Below, piece after piece: positions 1 through 8,197 of a stretch of 64,000 nucleotides of DNA (within the stretch, counting starts at the first letter, position 1; every line of letters starts with the position of its first letter). Source of the DNA: Brevundimonas vitisensis. Its GTDB lineage: Bacteria > Pseudomonadota > Alphaproteobacteria > Caulobacterales > Caulobacteraceae. Below the pieces are notes generated by a model. That model made no database searches and was not told the origin of the DNA. It worked only from the letters and a program-made list of their open reading frames with translations. The stretch covers positions 1,636,501-1,700,500 of the forward strand of contig NZ_CP067977.1 in NCBI RefSeq assembly GCF_016656965.1, given 5' to 3'. Position numbers and translations under genes: made by a program.

Positions 1-2
1 CC

Positions 3-1961
3 CTAGAGCGACAGGCGCAGACCCACGCCCACGGTACGCGGCGTGCCCAGGCTTTCGACGCCCGTCGCGGTCGCGGCGACGGGTACATCCGCGTCGAACA
101 CATTGTCCACGGCCAGCCAAAGGCCCGTCACGTCATTCACCCGCCATTCGGCACGCATATCCAGGGTTACCGCCGCTGCCAGCACCCGGCTGTTCAGGTC
201 GTCGTCGAAGCGGCGGCTCTCATATCGGGCAGCGGTCGACAGGACCAGCCGGTCGCTCGCCTGCCAGTCGGCTCCGGCCGTCACGCTCCAGATCGGGGCC
301 TGGGCCGGGCGCAGGCCGGTCAGTTGCGGGGCCGCCGTGCCGCCTTCCAGCCGCGCATCGGTTGCTGACAAGGCGCCGCGCAGCGTCAACCGATCCCCAG
401 GCGTCCAGTCCCCGTTGAGCTCCAGCCCGACCGCCTCGATGGTTCCGGCATTGCGCCGCTGCCGCAGCACCCCGCCAGCGGGCACGAAGCCGGCCCGCGG
501 AAAGGTGCCGGGTCCTTCGCCGATCGTGACATTCACCACTGCATCCTCGATGCGGTTGGCAAAGACCGTGGCTGTCACCCCGCCGCGCGAGCCGGTCCAG
601 GCCAGCTCCGTCTCGATCCCCGTCAGCCGTTCCGGCTCCAGCGCCGCATTGGCCTCCGTCAGGTCATTGCCGACCCGGAACGGGCGATGCAGTTCGTTCA
701 GCGTTGCGGGGCGGAAGGCCGAGTATGCGGCGGCCCGCAGGCTGAATCCTTCGGCCAGGTCGCGGCGCACGGCCAGTCGCGCGCTGGTGACTGTGCCCGA
801 GCGTTCGGGATCGGTCTCGTCCAGGGTCGCGACACCCGTGGCGCGGTCGGTTTCCAGACGACGACCGTCGCGGTTCCGCCAGCCATCCAGGCGAAGCCCG
901 CCTGCTACCAGCCACGGGCCCCGGCTCCATGATCCATCCGCATAGACCCCGGCCCCCTGCGTCGTGCCACCGGCGATCCGGTCGCGTGTGAAGTTGCCGG
1001 CGATGAAGCGAAAGCGCTCGCGGGTCTCACCTTCATTGATGCGGGCATCGGCCCCGACTTCCCACTCGATTCGGCCATCGCCCAACGGATGAGCCCGCCG
1101 CAGAGCGGCGTTCACCCCCCAGCCCTCGGCCGGTGTCTCGATCTGCTCATTGGCCGCAGTGGTGCCGGAACGGTCGGCCGCGACGGCGACCGAACTGTTG
1201 GCCAGATCGCTGCCGCGCCGCCACAACTGGACCCGCCATCCGGCCCGATCCGGCGACGGACGGGCGGCCAGGGTGGCGCTGATCACCGACCCCTTGGCGT
1301 TGGCTCGGGCACCCTGCAGGCCCGAGCCCCTGTCTTCCTCATAGACACCGGCCCGCAACGACAGCGTCGCCCCTTGCAGCGGAACGTCTGCCCGCACCGA
1401 AGCGGTGCTGGCCGTCAGGTCCAGAGGGGTATCCGCCGGTCCCGCCGCAGGCCCGCGCACCGGCACATGGCCATCCGTCGTCTCATGCCCCGCCGAAAGG
1501 ACCAGCTGGATCGGCCCCAGAGCGATCGCCGTCGATCCCGCCGCGCGGAAGGTGCCACGCTCAGCGAGCGACAGGTCCAGAACGCCGCCCGCATCGCGTT
1601 CTCGCAAGGCGACAGAGCCGGTCAGCGCCCCTGCGCCATACGGGCCGGTCCCGCCCCCGCGGACGACATCGACGCCATCCAGCGATTCGGGCGGGACCTG
1701 GGACCAGATGACCCATCCGCCGAACGGATCGTTCAACGGCACTCCGTCCAGGGTGATCAGCGCACGCCCGGCCCCGGATGGGGCGATGGCGCGCAGGGAC
1801 AGCCCCTGGGTCGTGGGATTGGCCGACAGGCTGGAGGTACGCCTGAACAGCGAGACTGCGGGCACGGCAGCCAGGGCTTCGTCCAGGCGGCGAGCACGGT
1901 TCAACGCTTCCGGATCCAGCCGGATCAGGGCAAACGCGCCCTGTCCTGCCGCATCGGGCAA
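3..1961 (-). CDS. TonB-dependent outer-membrane receptor, 5' end unclear
   Basis: Plug and beta-barrel protein of a TonB-dependent receptor, expected to import a siderophore, cobalamin or similar ligand across the outer membrane. The first usable start is a TTG at 1961, giving 652 residues. The plug follows at once (a VPLNDPFGGW stretch, then DVVRGGGTGPYGAGALTG) and the protein ends in the aromatic-poor RLSL. Codons upstream of 1961 stay open and encode EIVVTAAR at 1983-1962, the usual lead-in to a plug, so the real protein starts earlier. No ATG, GTG or TTG lies in frame before the reading frame runs into the 3' end of the cytochrome c gene, and no signal peptide is visible. Either the 5' end is eroded, a base is missing, or a rare start such as the CTG at 2015 is used. 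Family certain; ligand unknown. Confidence 0.8.
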   Translation of the reverse strand: MPDAAGQGAFALIRLDPEALNRARRLDEALAAVPAVSLFRRTSSLSANPTTQGLSLRAIAPSGAGRALITLDGVPLNDPFGGWVIWSQVPPESLDGVDVVRGGGTGPYGAGALTGSVALRERDAGGVLDLSLAERGTFRAAGSTAIALGPIQLVLSAGHETTDGHVPVRGPAAGPADTPLDLTASTASVRADVPLQGATLSLRAGVYEEDRGSGLQGARANAKGSVISATLAARPSPDRAGWRVQLWRRGSDLANSSVAVAADRSGTTAANEQIETPAEGWGVNAALRRAHPLGDGRIEWEVGADARINEGETRERFRFIAGNFTRDRIAGGTTQGAGVYADGSWSRGPWLVAGGLRLDGWRNRDGRRLETDRATGVATLDETDPERSGTVTSARLAVRRDLAEGFSLRAAAYSAFRPATLNELHRPFRVGNDLTEANAALEPERLTGIETELAWTGSRGGVTATVFANRIEDAVVNVTIGEGPGTFPRAGFVPAGGVLRQRRNAGTIEAVGLELNGDWTPGDRLTLRGALSATDARLEGGTAAPQLTGLRPAQAPIWSVTAGADWQASDRLVLSTAARYESRRFDDDLNSRVLAAAVTLDMRAEWRVNDVTGLWLAVDNVFDADVPVAATATGVESLGTPRTVGVGLRLSL

Positions 1962-2011
1962 GCGCGCCGCCGTGACGACAATCTCGGCGACGTCGGTGGC
2001 GGGATCCTGGA

Positions 2012-2737
2012 TCAGCCGCCTGTCGGGGTGCTGGTCGCCGAAGGCGGTGCGACCGGCGTCGCCTGGGTGGTCGCCTGGCCGGCAGCCCCCTCGACCGGCG
2101 CGGCGGCCTCGGCCCCGGTGGCGTCGGTGCCCTCGACAGCAGGCGCTTCACCCGCAGGAGCCGCAGCAGCGCCCGGCTGACGCGCCGGATCGGGCGCGGG
2201 GATGGCATAGCCCGTCGAGCCCTGAGCCCGCAGATAGGCGATCAGATTGACCCGCGTCGGGGTGTCGCGCAGGCCAGCGAAGGACATCTTGGTGCCTGCG
2301 ACATAGCGTTGCGGTGCCGTGATGAACCGGTCGAGCTCGTCATAGGTCCAGACCGGAGCCTCACCCTTATGAGCTGCCATGGCGTCGGAATAGGCGAACC
2401 CGGCCGAATGCATGACAGGGCCACCGACCACGCCATAGAGGTTCGGACCGATGCCATTGGCACCGCCCGCATTGATGGTGTGGCAGGCCACGCAGCGCGC
2501 GAAGGCCGCTTCACCGGCCGCCAGGTCGGCGACGGGCAGCAGCGTGCCCCAATCCGGCGGCAGCTCGGCTTCGGCGGCACCACCGGCGGCCTCTTCGGGC
2601 GCGTCGACGAAATAGCCCATCTTCTCAGGCGGATGAGGCGCAAAGATCGCGCTCGACACCTGCTGCACGACCAGGATGGCGAACGCCGTCCCCAGGCCCG
2701 CACCGAAAATCTTGTTCCACTTCAGATCGCCGCTCAT
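2012..2737 (-). CDS. Membrane-anchored class I cytochrome c
   Basis: Electron carrier of the CycM/cytochrome c552 type, which in related bacteria passes electrons from the bc1 complex to a terminal oxidase while tethered to the inner membrane. An uncleaved hydrophobic anchor lies at about residues 11-31. The haem site CVACH is at 82-86 and the likely axial methionine is in TKMSFAG at 151. The family core ends near residue 178. It is followed by about 60 residues made almost only of Ala, Pro, Thr, Glu and Gly, an unusual low-complexity tail that would sit in the periplasm. The gene diverges from kdsB across 152 bases. Its stop codon is immediately followed by the open frame of the TonB receptor. 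Confidence 0.9.
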   Translation of the reverse strand: MSGDLKWNKIFGAGLGTAFAILVVQQVSSAIFAPHPPEKMGYFVDAPEEAAGGAAEAELPPDWGTLLPVADLAAGEAAFARCVACHTINAGGANGIGPNLYGVVGGPVMHSAGFAYSDAMAAHKGEAPVWTYDELDRFITAPQRYVAGTKMSFAGLRDTPTRVNLIAYLRAQGSTGYAIPAPDPARQPGAAAAPAGEAPAVEGTDATGAEAAAPVEGAAGQATTQATPVAPPSATSTPTGG

Positions 2738-2889
2738 GCGCGTGGTCGCATCCCGTCTCTGGAGGCCGCCTGCCAGGGTCGGCGGGCAGCATATTCTTGC
2801 GTGGGCGTCTCTTACACGCTAGCGCCGCCTTCGCAACCGGCCCATGGGCGCTTTCAACCGTTCTCGGCGTCGCAGGAAGACCGCACGGC

Positions 2890-3624
2890 ATGACCCCCCT
2901 GATCCTGATCCCGGCTCGGATGGCCGCGACCCGCCTGCCCGGCAAGCCCTTGGCCGACATCGGGGGCAGGCCCATGATCGTGCGAGCCTGGCAGCAGGCC
3001 TGTGCCTCCGGACTGCCCGTCGCCGTGGCGGCAGGCGATGCCGAAATCGTGTCGGCGATCCAGGCCGCCGGCGGACAGGCCGTCCTGACCGACCCTGATC
3101 TGCCATCCGGATCCGATCGGATCCGTGCCGCCGTCGAGGCCATCGACCCGGAGGGTCGCCACGACGCGATCATCAATCTGCAAGGCGACATGCCGTTTGC
3201 CGATCCTGGCCTGGCCCTGGCGTGCGCAGCCCTGCTGGAGGCCGAACCCTCCTGCGACATTGCCACCCTGGTCGCGACCGAGAGCGGGCCCTCCGACCGC
3301 GCCAATCCCGATGTGGTCAAGGCCGTCCTGGCCCTGGACGAAGTCGCGATGCGCGGCCGAGCCCTCTATTTCACCCGTTCGACCCTTTACGGCGACGCCC
3401 CCGTCTGGCGGCACATCGGTCTTTATGGCTATCGGCGGGAGGCGCTGATGCGGTTCTGTGCTGCCCCGCCCTCGCCTCTGGAACGCCGCGAGAAACTGGA
3501 ACAGTTGCGCGCCTTGGAGATGGGACTGTCGATCTGGGCCGCTGTCATCGATCAGGCCCCGTTGTCGGTCGACAACCCTGCCGATCTTGAAGCGGCGCGG
3601 GCCTTGGCGGCATCACGCACCTGA
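2890..3624 (+). CDS. kdsB: 3-deoxy-manno-octulosonate cytidylyltransferase
   Basis: Activates Kdo with CTP to CMP-Kdo for lipopolysaccharide core assembly in the cytoplasm. The 244-residue length fits the family. The N-terminal nucleotide-binding signature IPARMAATRLPGKPL is at about residues 6-20, followed by the family's QGDMPF segment, the region that holds the metal site. An earlier in-frame start at 2797 exists, but the family begins at MTPLILIPAR, so ATG 2890 is preferred. An AGGA about 11 bases upstream is only a weak ribosome-binding site. It stands alone on the plus strand, divergent from the cytochrome gene. Confidence 0.93.
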   Translation: MTPLILIPARMAATRLPGKPLADIGGRPMIVRAWQQACASGLPVAVAAGDAEIVSAIQAAGGQAVLTDPDLPSGSDRIRAAVEAIDPEGRHDAIINLQGDMPFADPGLALACAALLEAEPSCDIATLVATESGPSDRANPDVVKAVLALDEVAMRGRALYFTRSTLYGDAPVWRHIGLYGYRREALMRFCAAPPSPLERREKLEQLRALEMGLSIWAAVIDQAPLSVDNPADLEAARALAASRT

Positions 3625-3671
3625 TCCCGTCAGGAACGATCATTTGCCCGTCACAGCGTTCGGTGAGAATG

Positions 3672-3694
3672 TCGGCTCCTCAACCAGGAGCCGA
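3672..3694 (+). promoter_or_regulatory. Hairpin that covers the ribosome-binding site
   Basis: A perfect 9-base inverted repeat (TCGGCTCCT at 3672-3680 and AGGAGCCGA at 3686-3694) with a CAACC loop. Its 3' arm contains the AGGAG that serves ATG 3701. Folded RNA would hide the ribosome-binding site, so translational control (thermosensor, small RNA or protein) is a reasonable inference. There is no T-run, so it is not a terminator. Confidence 0.6.
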
Positions 3695-3700
3695 TCCAAA

Positions 3701-4117
3701 ATGCTGAAATCTCTCGCCGTTGCGACCGCCATCGCCTTTTTCGCCGTGCCAGCCGTGGCCCAGGACGGTGACGCGCTGATCGCCGAACTGTTCACGGCCT
3801 TCGAAGCAGAGTTTCCGAATCTCTCGACCGTCCAGCGTCACAATGCCGGACTGGCCGAGGGTGCCAGCTCGCGGTTCACCTTCAACGCTCGCGCCGGTGT
3901 CGAATATACGGTCGTCGGCCTGTGCGACCAGAACTGCACCGATGTCGACCTGGAAGTCTTCTCCGGCTCCACCTCGGTCGGGTCTGACTTCCTGGAAGAC
4001 GACGTGCCGATCGTGATGTTCACCGCCGAACGCGCCGGAAGCTATACGGTCGAGATCACCATGGCCGCCTGCAGCGCCGCCAACTGCCGTGCCGGAGCCA
4101 AGGCCTACGCGGGCTGA
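3701..4117 (+). CDS. Small secreted protein of unknown function (PPC-like fold)
   Basis: A 138-residue exported protein. It has a clear signal peptide (MLKSLAVATAIAFFAVPAVA, cleaved before QDGD). The mature part has four cysteines in pairs (CDQNC and CSAANC) and a beta-rich pattern with YTVVGLCDQ, DVDLEVFSG and GSYTVEITM. This resembles bacterial pre-peptidase C-terminal (PPC) domains, which fold as small beta sandwiches; that is a resemblance in pattern only. The start is fixed by the signal peptide and by AGGAG at 3686-3690. The 3' end overlaps the convergent Nudix gene by 13 bases. The ribosome-binding site is buried in a hairpin. Function not recognised. Confidence 0.75.
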   Translation: MLKSLAVATAIAFFAVPAVAQDGDALIAELFTAFEAEFPNLSTVQRHNAGLAEGASSRFTFNARAGVEYTVVGLCDQNCTDVDLEVFSGSTSVGSDFLEDDVPIVMFTAERAGSYTVEITMAACSAANCRAGAKAYAG

Positions 4118-5055
4118 TCCGAAACGGACACATCAAACCCGTCGACCCACGCCCTCAGCAGGGTGTGGGCGATGGCGAAGGGAGGCGGAGATTTGATGAT
4201 GGGGTGCGTCCCCGCCAGCACATTGGCCGCCTCTTTTCGTGTGACCCAGGCGACGGCCTCCAGCTCGGTTTGGTCGGGCGTGGCCTGGTCGTCGGTGACC
4301 TCGGCGATCAGGCCGATCATCAGTTGTGACGGGAACGGCCAGGGCTGGCTGGAGTGATAGCGAACGGCGCTGACCGTCAGGCCTGCCTCCTCGGCAATTT
4401 CGCGGGCGCACGCCTCCTCGATCGTCTCCCCGGGCTCCAGAAACCCGGCCAGGGCCGACATCCGCCCCTGGGGCCAACTGGCCTGACGCCCCAGCAGACA
4501 GACGGGTTCGGGGCCACCGCGATAGACTGGCAGCATGATGACCACCGGATCCACCCTGGGAAAATGCTCGGTGCCGCAGGCGGGGCACAGCCGCTTCCAG
4601 CCGCCGCACGCGCTGTCGCTGGCCTGACCGCAGGCTGCGCAGAACCCGTGCCGTCCGGCCCAGTCGAACAGGGATTTGGCCGTCCCGGCCATGGCCGCAT
4701 CCGCGCCGGGCAGCAGGGCCGCCGCCGTCCGCATGTCCTGGAACTGACCCAGCCCCTGGACGGGGCCGCTGGCCGGATCGACCGAACCGCCCAGTTCGAC
4801 CGCAAAGACGGGCGCCTCCTTCCACAGACCCAGAAACACCTCGCCCCGGGGCGACAGATCCCGCGCATGGGCCAGCGACAGCCAGGCCAGACGCGGCGTC
4901 TGCTCTTCTTCGATCAGCGGCGCACCGTTCCACAGCACCATGGCGAGAGCCTCTGGATTGGCCTCCTGCTCCGCCAGCCAGGCCGGATCGTTCCGCCGGT
5001 CCCCGGCGCGGTCGAGCGGATTGCCGGCGAAGGTGTTGAGAGCGGGAAGGGGCAT
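4105..5055 (-). CDS. nudC: NAD(H) pyrophosphatase, Nudix family
   Basis: Hydrolyses NADH to NMNH and AMP; NudC enzymes also remove NAD caps from RNA. The 316-residue protein shows the full family plan. An N-terminal domain is followed by a four-cysteine zinc ribbon (C139, C142, C157, C160). The Nudix box GFLEPGETIEEACAREIAEE lies at about 204-223 and ends in AGL. The NudC-specific SQPWPFPSQ follows at 236-244. Start at ATG 5055. It converges with the small secreted protein gene and diverges from rpoN. Confidence 0.93.
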   Translation of the reverse strand: MPLPALNTFAGNPLDRAGDRRNDPAWLAEQEANPEALAMVLWNGAPLIEEEQTPRLAWLSLAHARDLSPRGEVFLGLWKEAPVFAVELGGSVDPASGPVQGLGQFQDMRTAAALLPGADAAMAGTAKSLFDWAGRHGFCAACGQASDSACGGWKRLCPACGTEHFPRVDPVVIMLPVYRGGPEPVCLLGRQASWPQGRMSALAGFLEPGETIEEACAREIAEEAGLTVSAVRYHSSQPWPFPSQLMIGLIAEVTDDQATPDQTELEAVAWVTRKEAANVLAGTHPIIKSPPPFAIAHTLLRAWVDGFDVSVSDQPA

Positions 5056-5347
5056 GCCATGTCATAGCTCGCCCGCCTCAGGAGCGGGAGACTTGATCTC
5101 GTCGCCACCAGCCACGATATAGGGGGTGGAGATCGGTGCGGGCGAAGGCTTCGCCAATCTGGTCAGGGCCGGAAGGCAGCAGCCACAACGAATTCCCCTT
5201 CGGGTCGTGCCGGTCTCCACCTTTCCCGACATTTCGCCTGACACCGCCGCCTGCGAGACCACGGTTCGCGCGCTTAGACGGCGTTAACCGGTCGTCGGCA
5301 TTCTGCCCCTCAGCAAGTTTCGGGCCATGCGCCCATGGGGGACGTCG

Positions 5348-6859
5348 GTGATCGGTCAAAGGCTGGAGGTCAGGCAGGGGCAGGGGCTGGTCATCACGCC
5401 CCAGCTGCAGCAGGCGATCAAGCTGCTGCAACTGTCCAACCTGGAGCTGGAAGCCTTCATCGAGGGCGAGCTGGAGCGCAATCCGTTGCTTCAGCGCGAC
5501 GACGACGCCCCACCCGAGCCGGTCGATGCGGCCCAGGCCAATGAAGACGCCGGCGAACTGCGGTTTGACACCCCCGTGACCGCCGACGCCGAACGGGCCC
5601 TGGATGCCCGGCCGGACGATCTTTACGGCGAGCCGACACCGGGCGAAGCCGCCAGCGACCGGGCCCATGACGGGTCGGGAATTGAGGCCCAGCCCGGCCT
5701 CAACGACTGGTCCAGCACCGGCAAGGGCGGCATGGCGCCCGAAGCCGACGGCGCAGAGCGGCCTGACCGCCGCGAGATCACTCTGTGGGAACATCTTCAG
5801 GGCCAGGCGTCGTCGGCGGCGATGTCGCCGACCGACCAGGCCATCGCCCTGGCCCTGATCGACGGGGTGGACGAGGGCGGCTACCTGCGCGGGGAGCTGG
5901 CCGAGATCGCCGACCGCCTGGGCTGCGATCTGGCGCGCGTCGAGGCCGTGCTGACCGTCTGCCATGGGTTCGAGCCCACCGGCATCATGGCGCGGTCGGT
6001 TCCGGAATGCCTGAAGCTGCAGCTGATCGAGCGCAACCGGTTCGATCCGGCCATGGCGGCCCTGCTGGACAACCTCGACCTTCTGGCCAAACGGGACCTG
6101 TCGGCCCTGCGAAAGGTCTGCGGTGTCGATGCCGAGGATCTGTCGGACATGATCGCCGAGCTGAAGGGCCTGACGCCCCGGCCGGGCGCGGGGTTTGGCG
6201 GCGAGCCGGCCCAGACGGTGATCCCCGACGTGATGGTGCGACCCGATCCGGCCGGGGGCTGGCGGGTCGAGCTGAATGCCGACACCCTGCCCCGCCTTTT
6301 GATCGACAAACGCTATCACGGCGTCGTTCAGGCCGGGGCGCGGACCGAGACGGAAAAAGCCTTCGTCGCCGATTGCGCCTCCCAGGCCAGCTGGCTGGTC
6401 AAGTCGCTGGACCAGCGGGCCAAGACCATCCTGAAGGTCGCCTCCGAGATCGTCCGCCAGCAGGATGCTTTCCTGGCCTTCGGTGTCGAGTTCCTGCGCC
6501 CTCTGAACCTGAAGACGGTGGCCGATGCCATCGGCATGCATGAATCGACCGTCAGCCGGGTCACCTCGAACAAATATGTCGCCACACCGCGCGGGGTGTT
6601 CGAGCTGAAATTCTTCTTCACCGCCGCCATCCAGTCCGTCGACGGCCAGTCCAGCCATTCGGCCGAAGCCGTCCGTCACCGGATCAAGTCGATGATCGAT
6701 GGCGAGGGCCGGGACGGCGATGTCCTTTCCGACGACCGTATCGTCGAGATCCTGAACGAGGCCGGCATCGACATCGCCCGTCGTACCGTCGCCAAATATC
6801 GGGAAGCCTTGAGGATTCCCTCCTCGGTCGAACGCAAGCGGATGCTGCGCACGGGGTGA
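5348..6859 (+). CDS. rpoN: RNA polymerase sigma-54 factor
   Basis: Directs RNA polymerase to -24/-12 promoters that need an ATP-dependent activator, typically for nitrogen, flagellar and stalk genes in Caulobacterales. The glutamine- and leucine-rich region I (QRLEVRQGQGLVITPQLQQA) opens the protein. An acidic, variable region II covers about 60-130. The core-binding and helix-turn-helix regions follow, and the RpoN box ARRTVAKYRE is at about 477-486. ATG 5327 is also in frame, but GTG 5348 has GGGGGA five bases upstream and matches the usual family N-terminus (IGQRLE), giving 503 residues. The order rpoN-hpf-ptsN is the common proteobacterial arrangement. Confidence 0.95.
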   Translation: MIGQRLEVRQGQGLVITPQLQQAIKLLQLSNLELEAFIEGELERNPLLQRDDDAPPEPVDAAQANEDAGELRFDTPVTADAERALDARPDDLYGEPTPGEAASDRAHDGSGIEAQPGLNDWSSTGKGGMAPEADGAERPDRREITLWEHLQGQASSAAMSPTDQAIALALIDGVDEGGYLRGELAEIADRLGCDLARVEAVLTVCHGFEPTGIMARSVPECLKLQLIERNRFDPAMAALLDNLDLLAKRDLSALRKVCGVDAEDLSDMIAELKGLTPRPGAGFGGEPAQTVIPDVMVRPDPAGGWRVELNADTLPRLLIDKRYHGVVQAGARTETEKAFVADCASQASWLVKSLDQRAKTILKVASEIVRQQDAFLAFGVEFLRPLNLKTVADAIGMHESTVSRVTSNKYVATPRGVFELKFFFTAAIQSVDGQSSHSAEAVRHRIKSMIDGEGRDGDVLSDDRIVEILNEAGIDIARRTVAKYREALRIPSSVERKRMLRTG

Positions 6860-6944
6860 TCCCAGGCCTTTGATCGCGCAAGCGTGACCGTCGATTTCAG
6901 CGTTCTCCGTTGACACCAAATCAAAGCGGTCGCGTTCTGTCTGC

Positions 6945-7583
6945 ATGCAAGTCCAAGTCAGCGGCAAGCACGTGGATGTCGGCGAAGCGTTAGGCTCGCG
7001 CATCTCCCAGGAACTCGAAGAAGGGATCGGCAAATACTTTGATCGCGGAGCCCAGGACGCCGAGGTTTCGGTGTCCAAGGATGGGCACGGGTTCAAGGTA
7101 GATTGCTGGGTTCGTCTCGCCTCAGGCCAGGTGATCGTCACCAGCGGTCTTGGCGGTGATGCCCATGCCGCCTTCTCGGAATCGCTGGACAAGCTCGAAA
7201 AGCGGGTCCGGCGCTACAAGCGCAGGCTGAAGAACCATCATGCCGGTCCCAAGGGCCTGTCGCCCGAGAAGACCGAAATGGCGGCCGCCGCGGCCGGTAT
7301 CGGCCGGATGACCATCCTGCGCGATCCCGATTCGGTGGACGACGACGTCTTCGGCGACGCCGGTGCCCCCGACGAACAGGCCCCTGCCGGGATGGTCATC
7401 GCCGAGACCGACGTCCGCGTGCGGACCATGACGGTGGGCCAGGCTGTGCTTGAGCTGGACCTGACGGGGTATCCGGTTGTGGTGTTCAAGCACGCCGGGC
7501 ACGGCGGCACCTCGGTCGTCTATCGCCGGCCTGACGGAAACATCGGCTGGATCGACCCCGAGCGGACGCTGCCGTCGCAGTGA
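6945..7583 (+). CDS. hpf: Ribosome hibernation promoting factor, long form
   Basis: Binds idle ribosomes and promotes 100S dimer formation in stationary phase. The 212-residue length and two-part layout match long HPF. An N-terminal domain (MQVQVSGKHVDVGEALGSRI to the basic KRVRRYKRRLKNHH near residue 100) is followed by a linker and a C-terminal dimerisation domain (VLELDLTGYPVVVF to GNIGWIDP, about 165-205). It lies 85 bases after rpoN and 143 bases before ptsN. A TTGACA at 6910-6915 could be a -35 box, but no good -10 follows. Confidence 0.93.
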   Translation: MQVQVSGKHVDVGEALGSRISQELEEGIGKYFDRGAQDAEVSVSKDGHGFKVDCWVRLASGQVIVTSGLGGDAHAAFSESLDKLEKRVRRYKRRLKNHHAGPKGLSPEKTEMAAAAAGIGRMTILRDPDSVDDDVFGDAGAPDEQAPAGMVIAETDVRVRTMTVGQAVLELDLTGYPVVVFKHAGHGGTSVVYRRPDGNIGWIDPERTLPSQ

Positions 7584-7726
7584 CGTCCCAAAGCCGACAC
7601 GGTTCCGTAAACGGTTCCGGGTCATAATCCTTCCCACAGGTGGGCGTAGCGTCTAGACGACGCGCGCCCACCCTATCGCGTCTGGCGTTGGTGCCTGTGC
7701 GTTGCGTTCTGAGTTCGGGGATACCC

Positions 7727-8191
7727 ATGGACATCGCTGACTTGCTGGCTCCTGGCGGGATCCTTCTGCGCTCGGGAGCATCGTCCAAGCGACAGGCGCT
7801 TCATGTGCTGGCCGAGGCGGCGGCGCGTAACCTGGGTGTGGATGAACAGACCGTTCTGGACGCCCTGATGGAGCGGGAAGCCCTGGGATCAACCGGCCTG
7901 GGAAGCGGCGTCGCCGTGCCCCATGCGCGGCTGGACGGGTTGAACCGCGTCTGTGCCGTATTCGTGCGACTGGATACTCCGGTCAATTTCGGGGCCGTTG
8001 ATGACCGTCCCGTCGACCTTCTGTTCGGCCTGTTCGCCCCTCCGCGCGATGGGGCAGAGCACCTGCGGGCGCTGGCTGCCGTTTCCCGTGCCCTGCGTGA
8101 TCCAGAACTGCGCGAAAAGCTTCGCCAGGCCCGGACGGTGGACGCCGTCAGCGCCCTGTTCGTCCGCGAAGCCCCGGCCACAGCAGCCTGA
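7727..8191 (+). CDS. ptsN: Nitrogen PTS EIIA component
   Basis: EIIA-Ntr is the last phosphate acceptor of the regulatory PTS (PtsP-NPr-PtsN) and adjusts potassium, nitrogen and stress responses by binding partner proteins. It has 154 residues, and the phosphorylated histidine is in GVAVPHARLDG (H66). ATG 7727 gives the normal N-terminus (MDIADLLAPGG); an upstream in-frame start at 7640 has no family support. The leader contains a direct repeat ACGGTTCCG (7599-7607 and 7611-7619) whose role is unknown. Third gene of the rpoN-hpf-ptsN group. Confidence 0.93.
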   Translation: MDIADLLAPGGILLRSGASSKRQALHVLAEAAARNLGVDEQTVLDALMEREALGSTGLGSGVAVPHARLDGLNRVCAVFVRLDTPVNFGAVDDRPVDLLFGLFAPPRDGAEHLRALAAVSRALRDPELREKLRQARTVDAVSALFVREAPATAA

Positions 8192-8197
8192 TCCCCC

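Noticed and set aside
3633..3660. GGAAC ... CGTT upstream of the small secreted protein gene, like an EcfG promoter
   Set aside because: The spacer is 19 bases; functional sites have 16 or 17.
5062..5262. 66-codon frame on the minus strand between nudC and rpoN
   Set aside because: GTG start without ribosome-binding site, no motif, in a promoter region.
5274..5287. CtrA-like TTAG-N6-TTAA before rpoN
   Set aside because: The consensus is TTAA-N7-TTAA; one base and the spacing differ.
6910..6938. TTGACA as a housekeeping promoter for hpf
   Set aside because: No acceptable -10 box at the right distance.
5078..7192. 704-codon open frame antisense to rpoN and hpf
   Set aside because: Shadow of high-GC coding sequence on the other strand; no family pattern.
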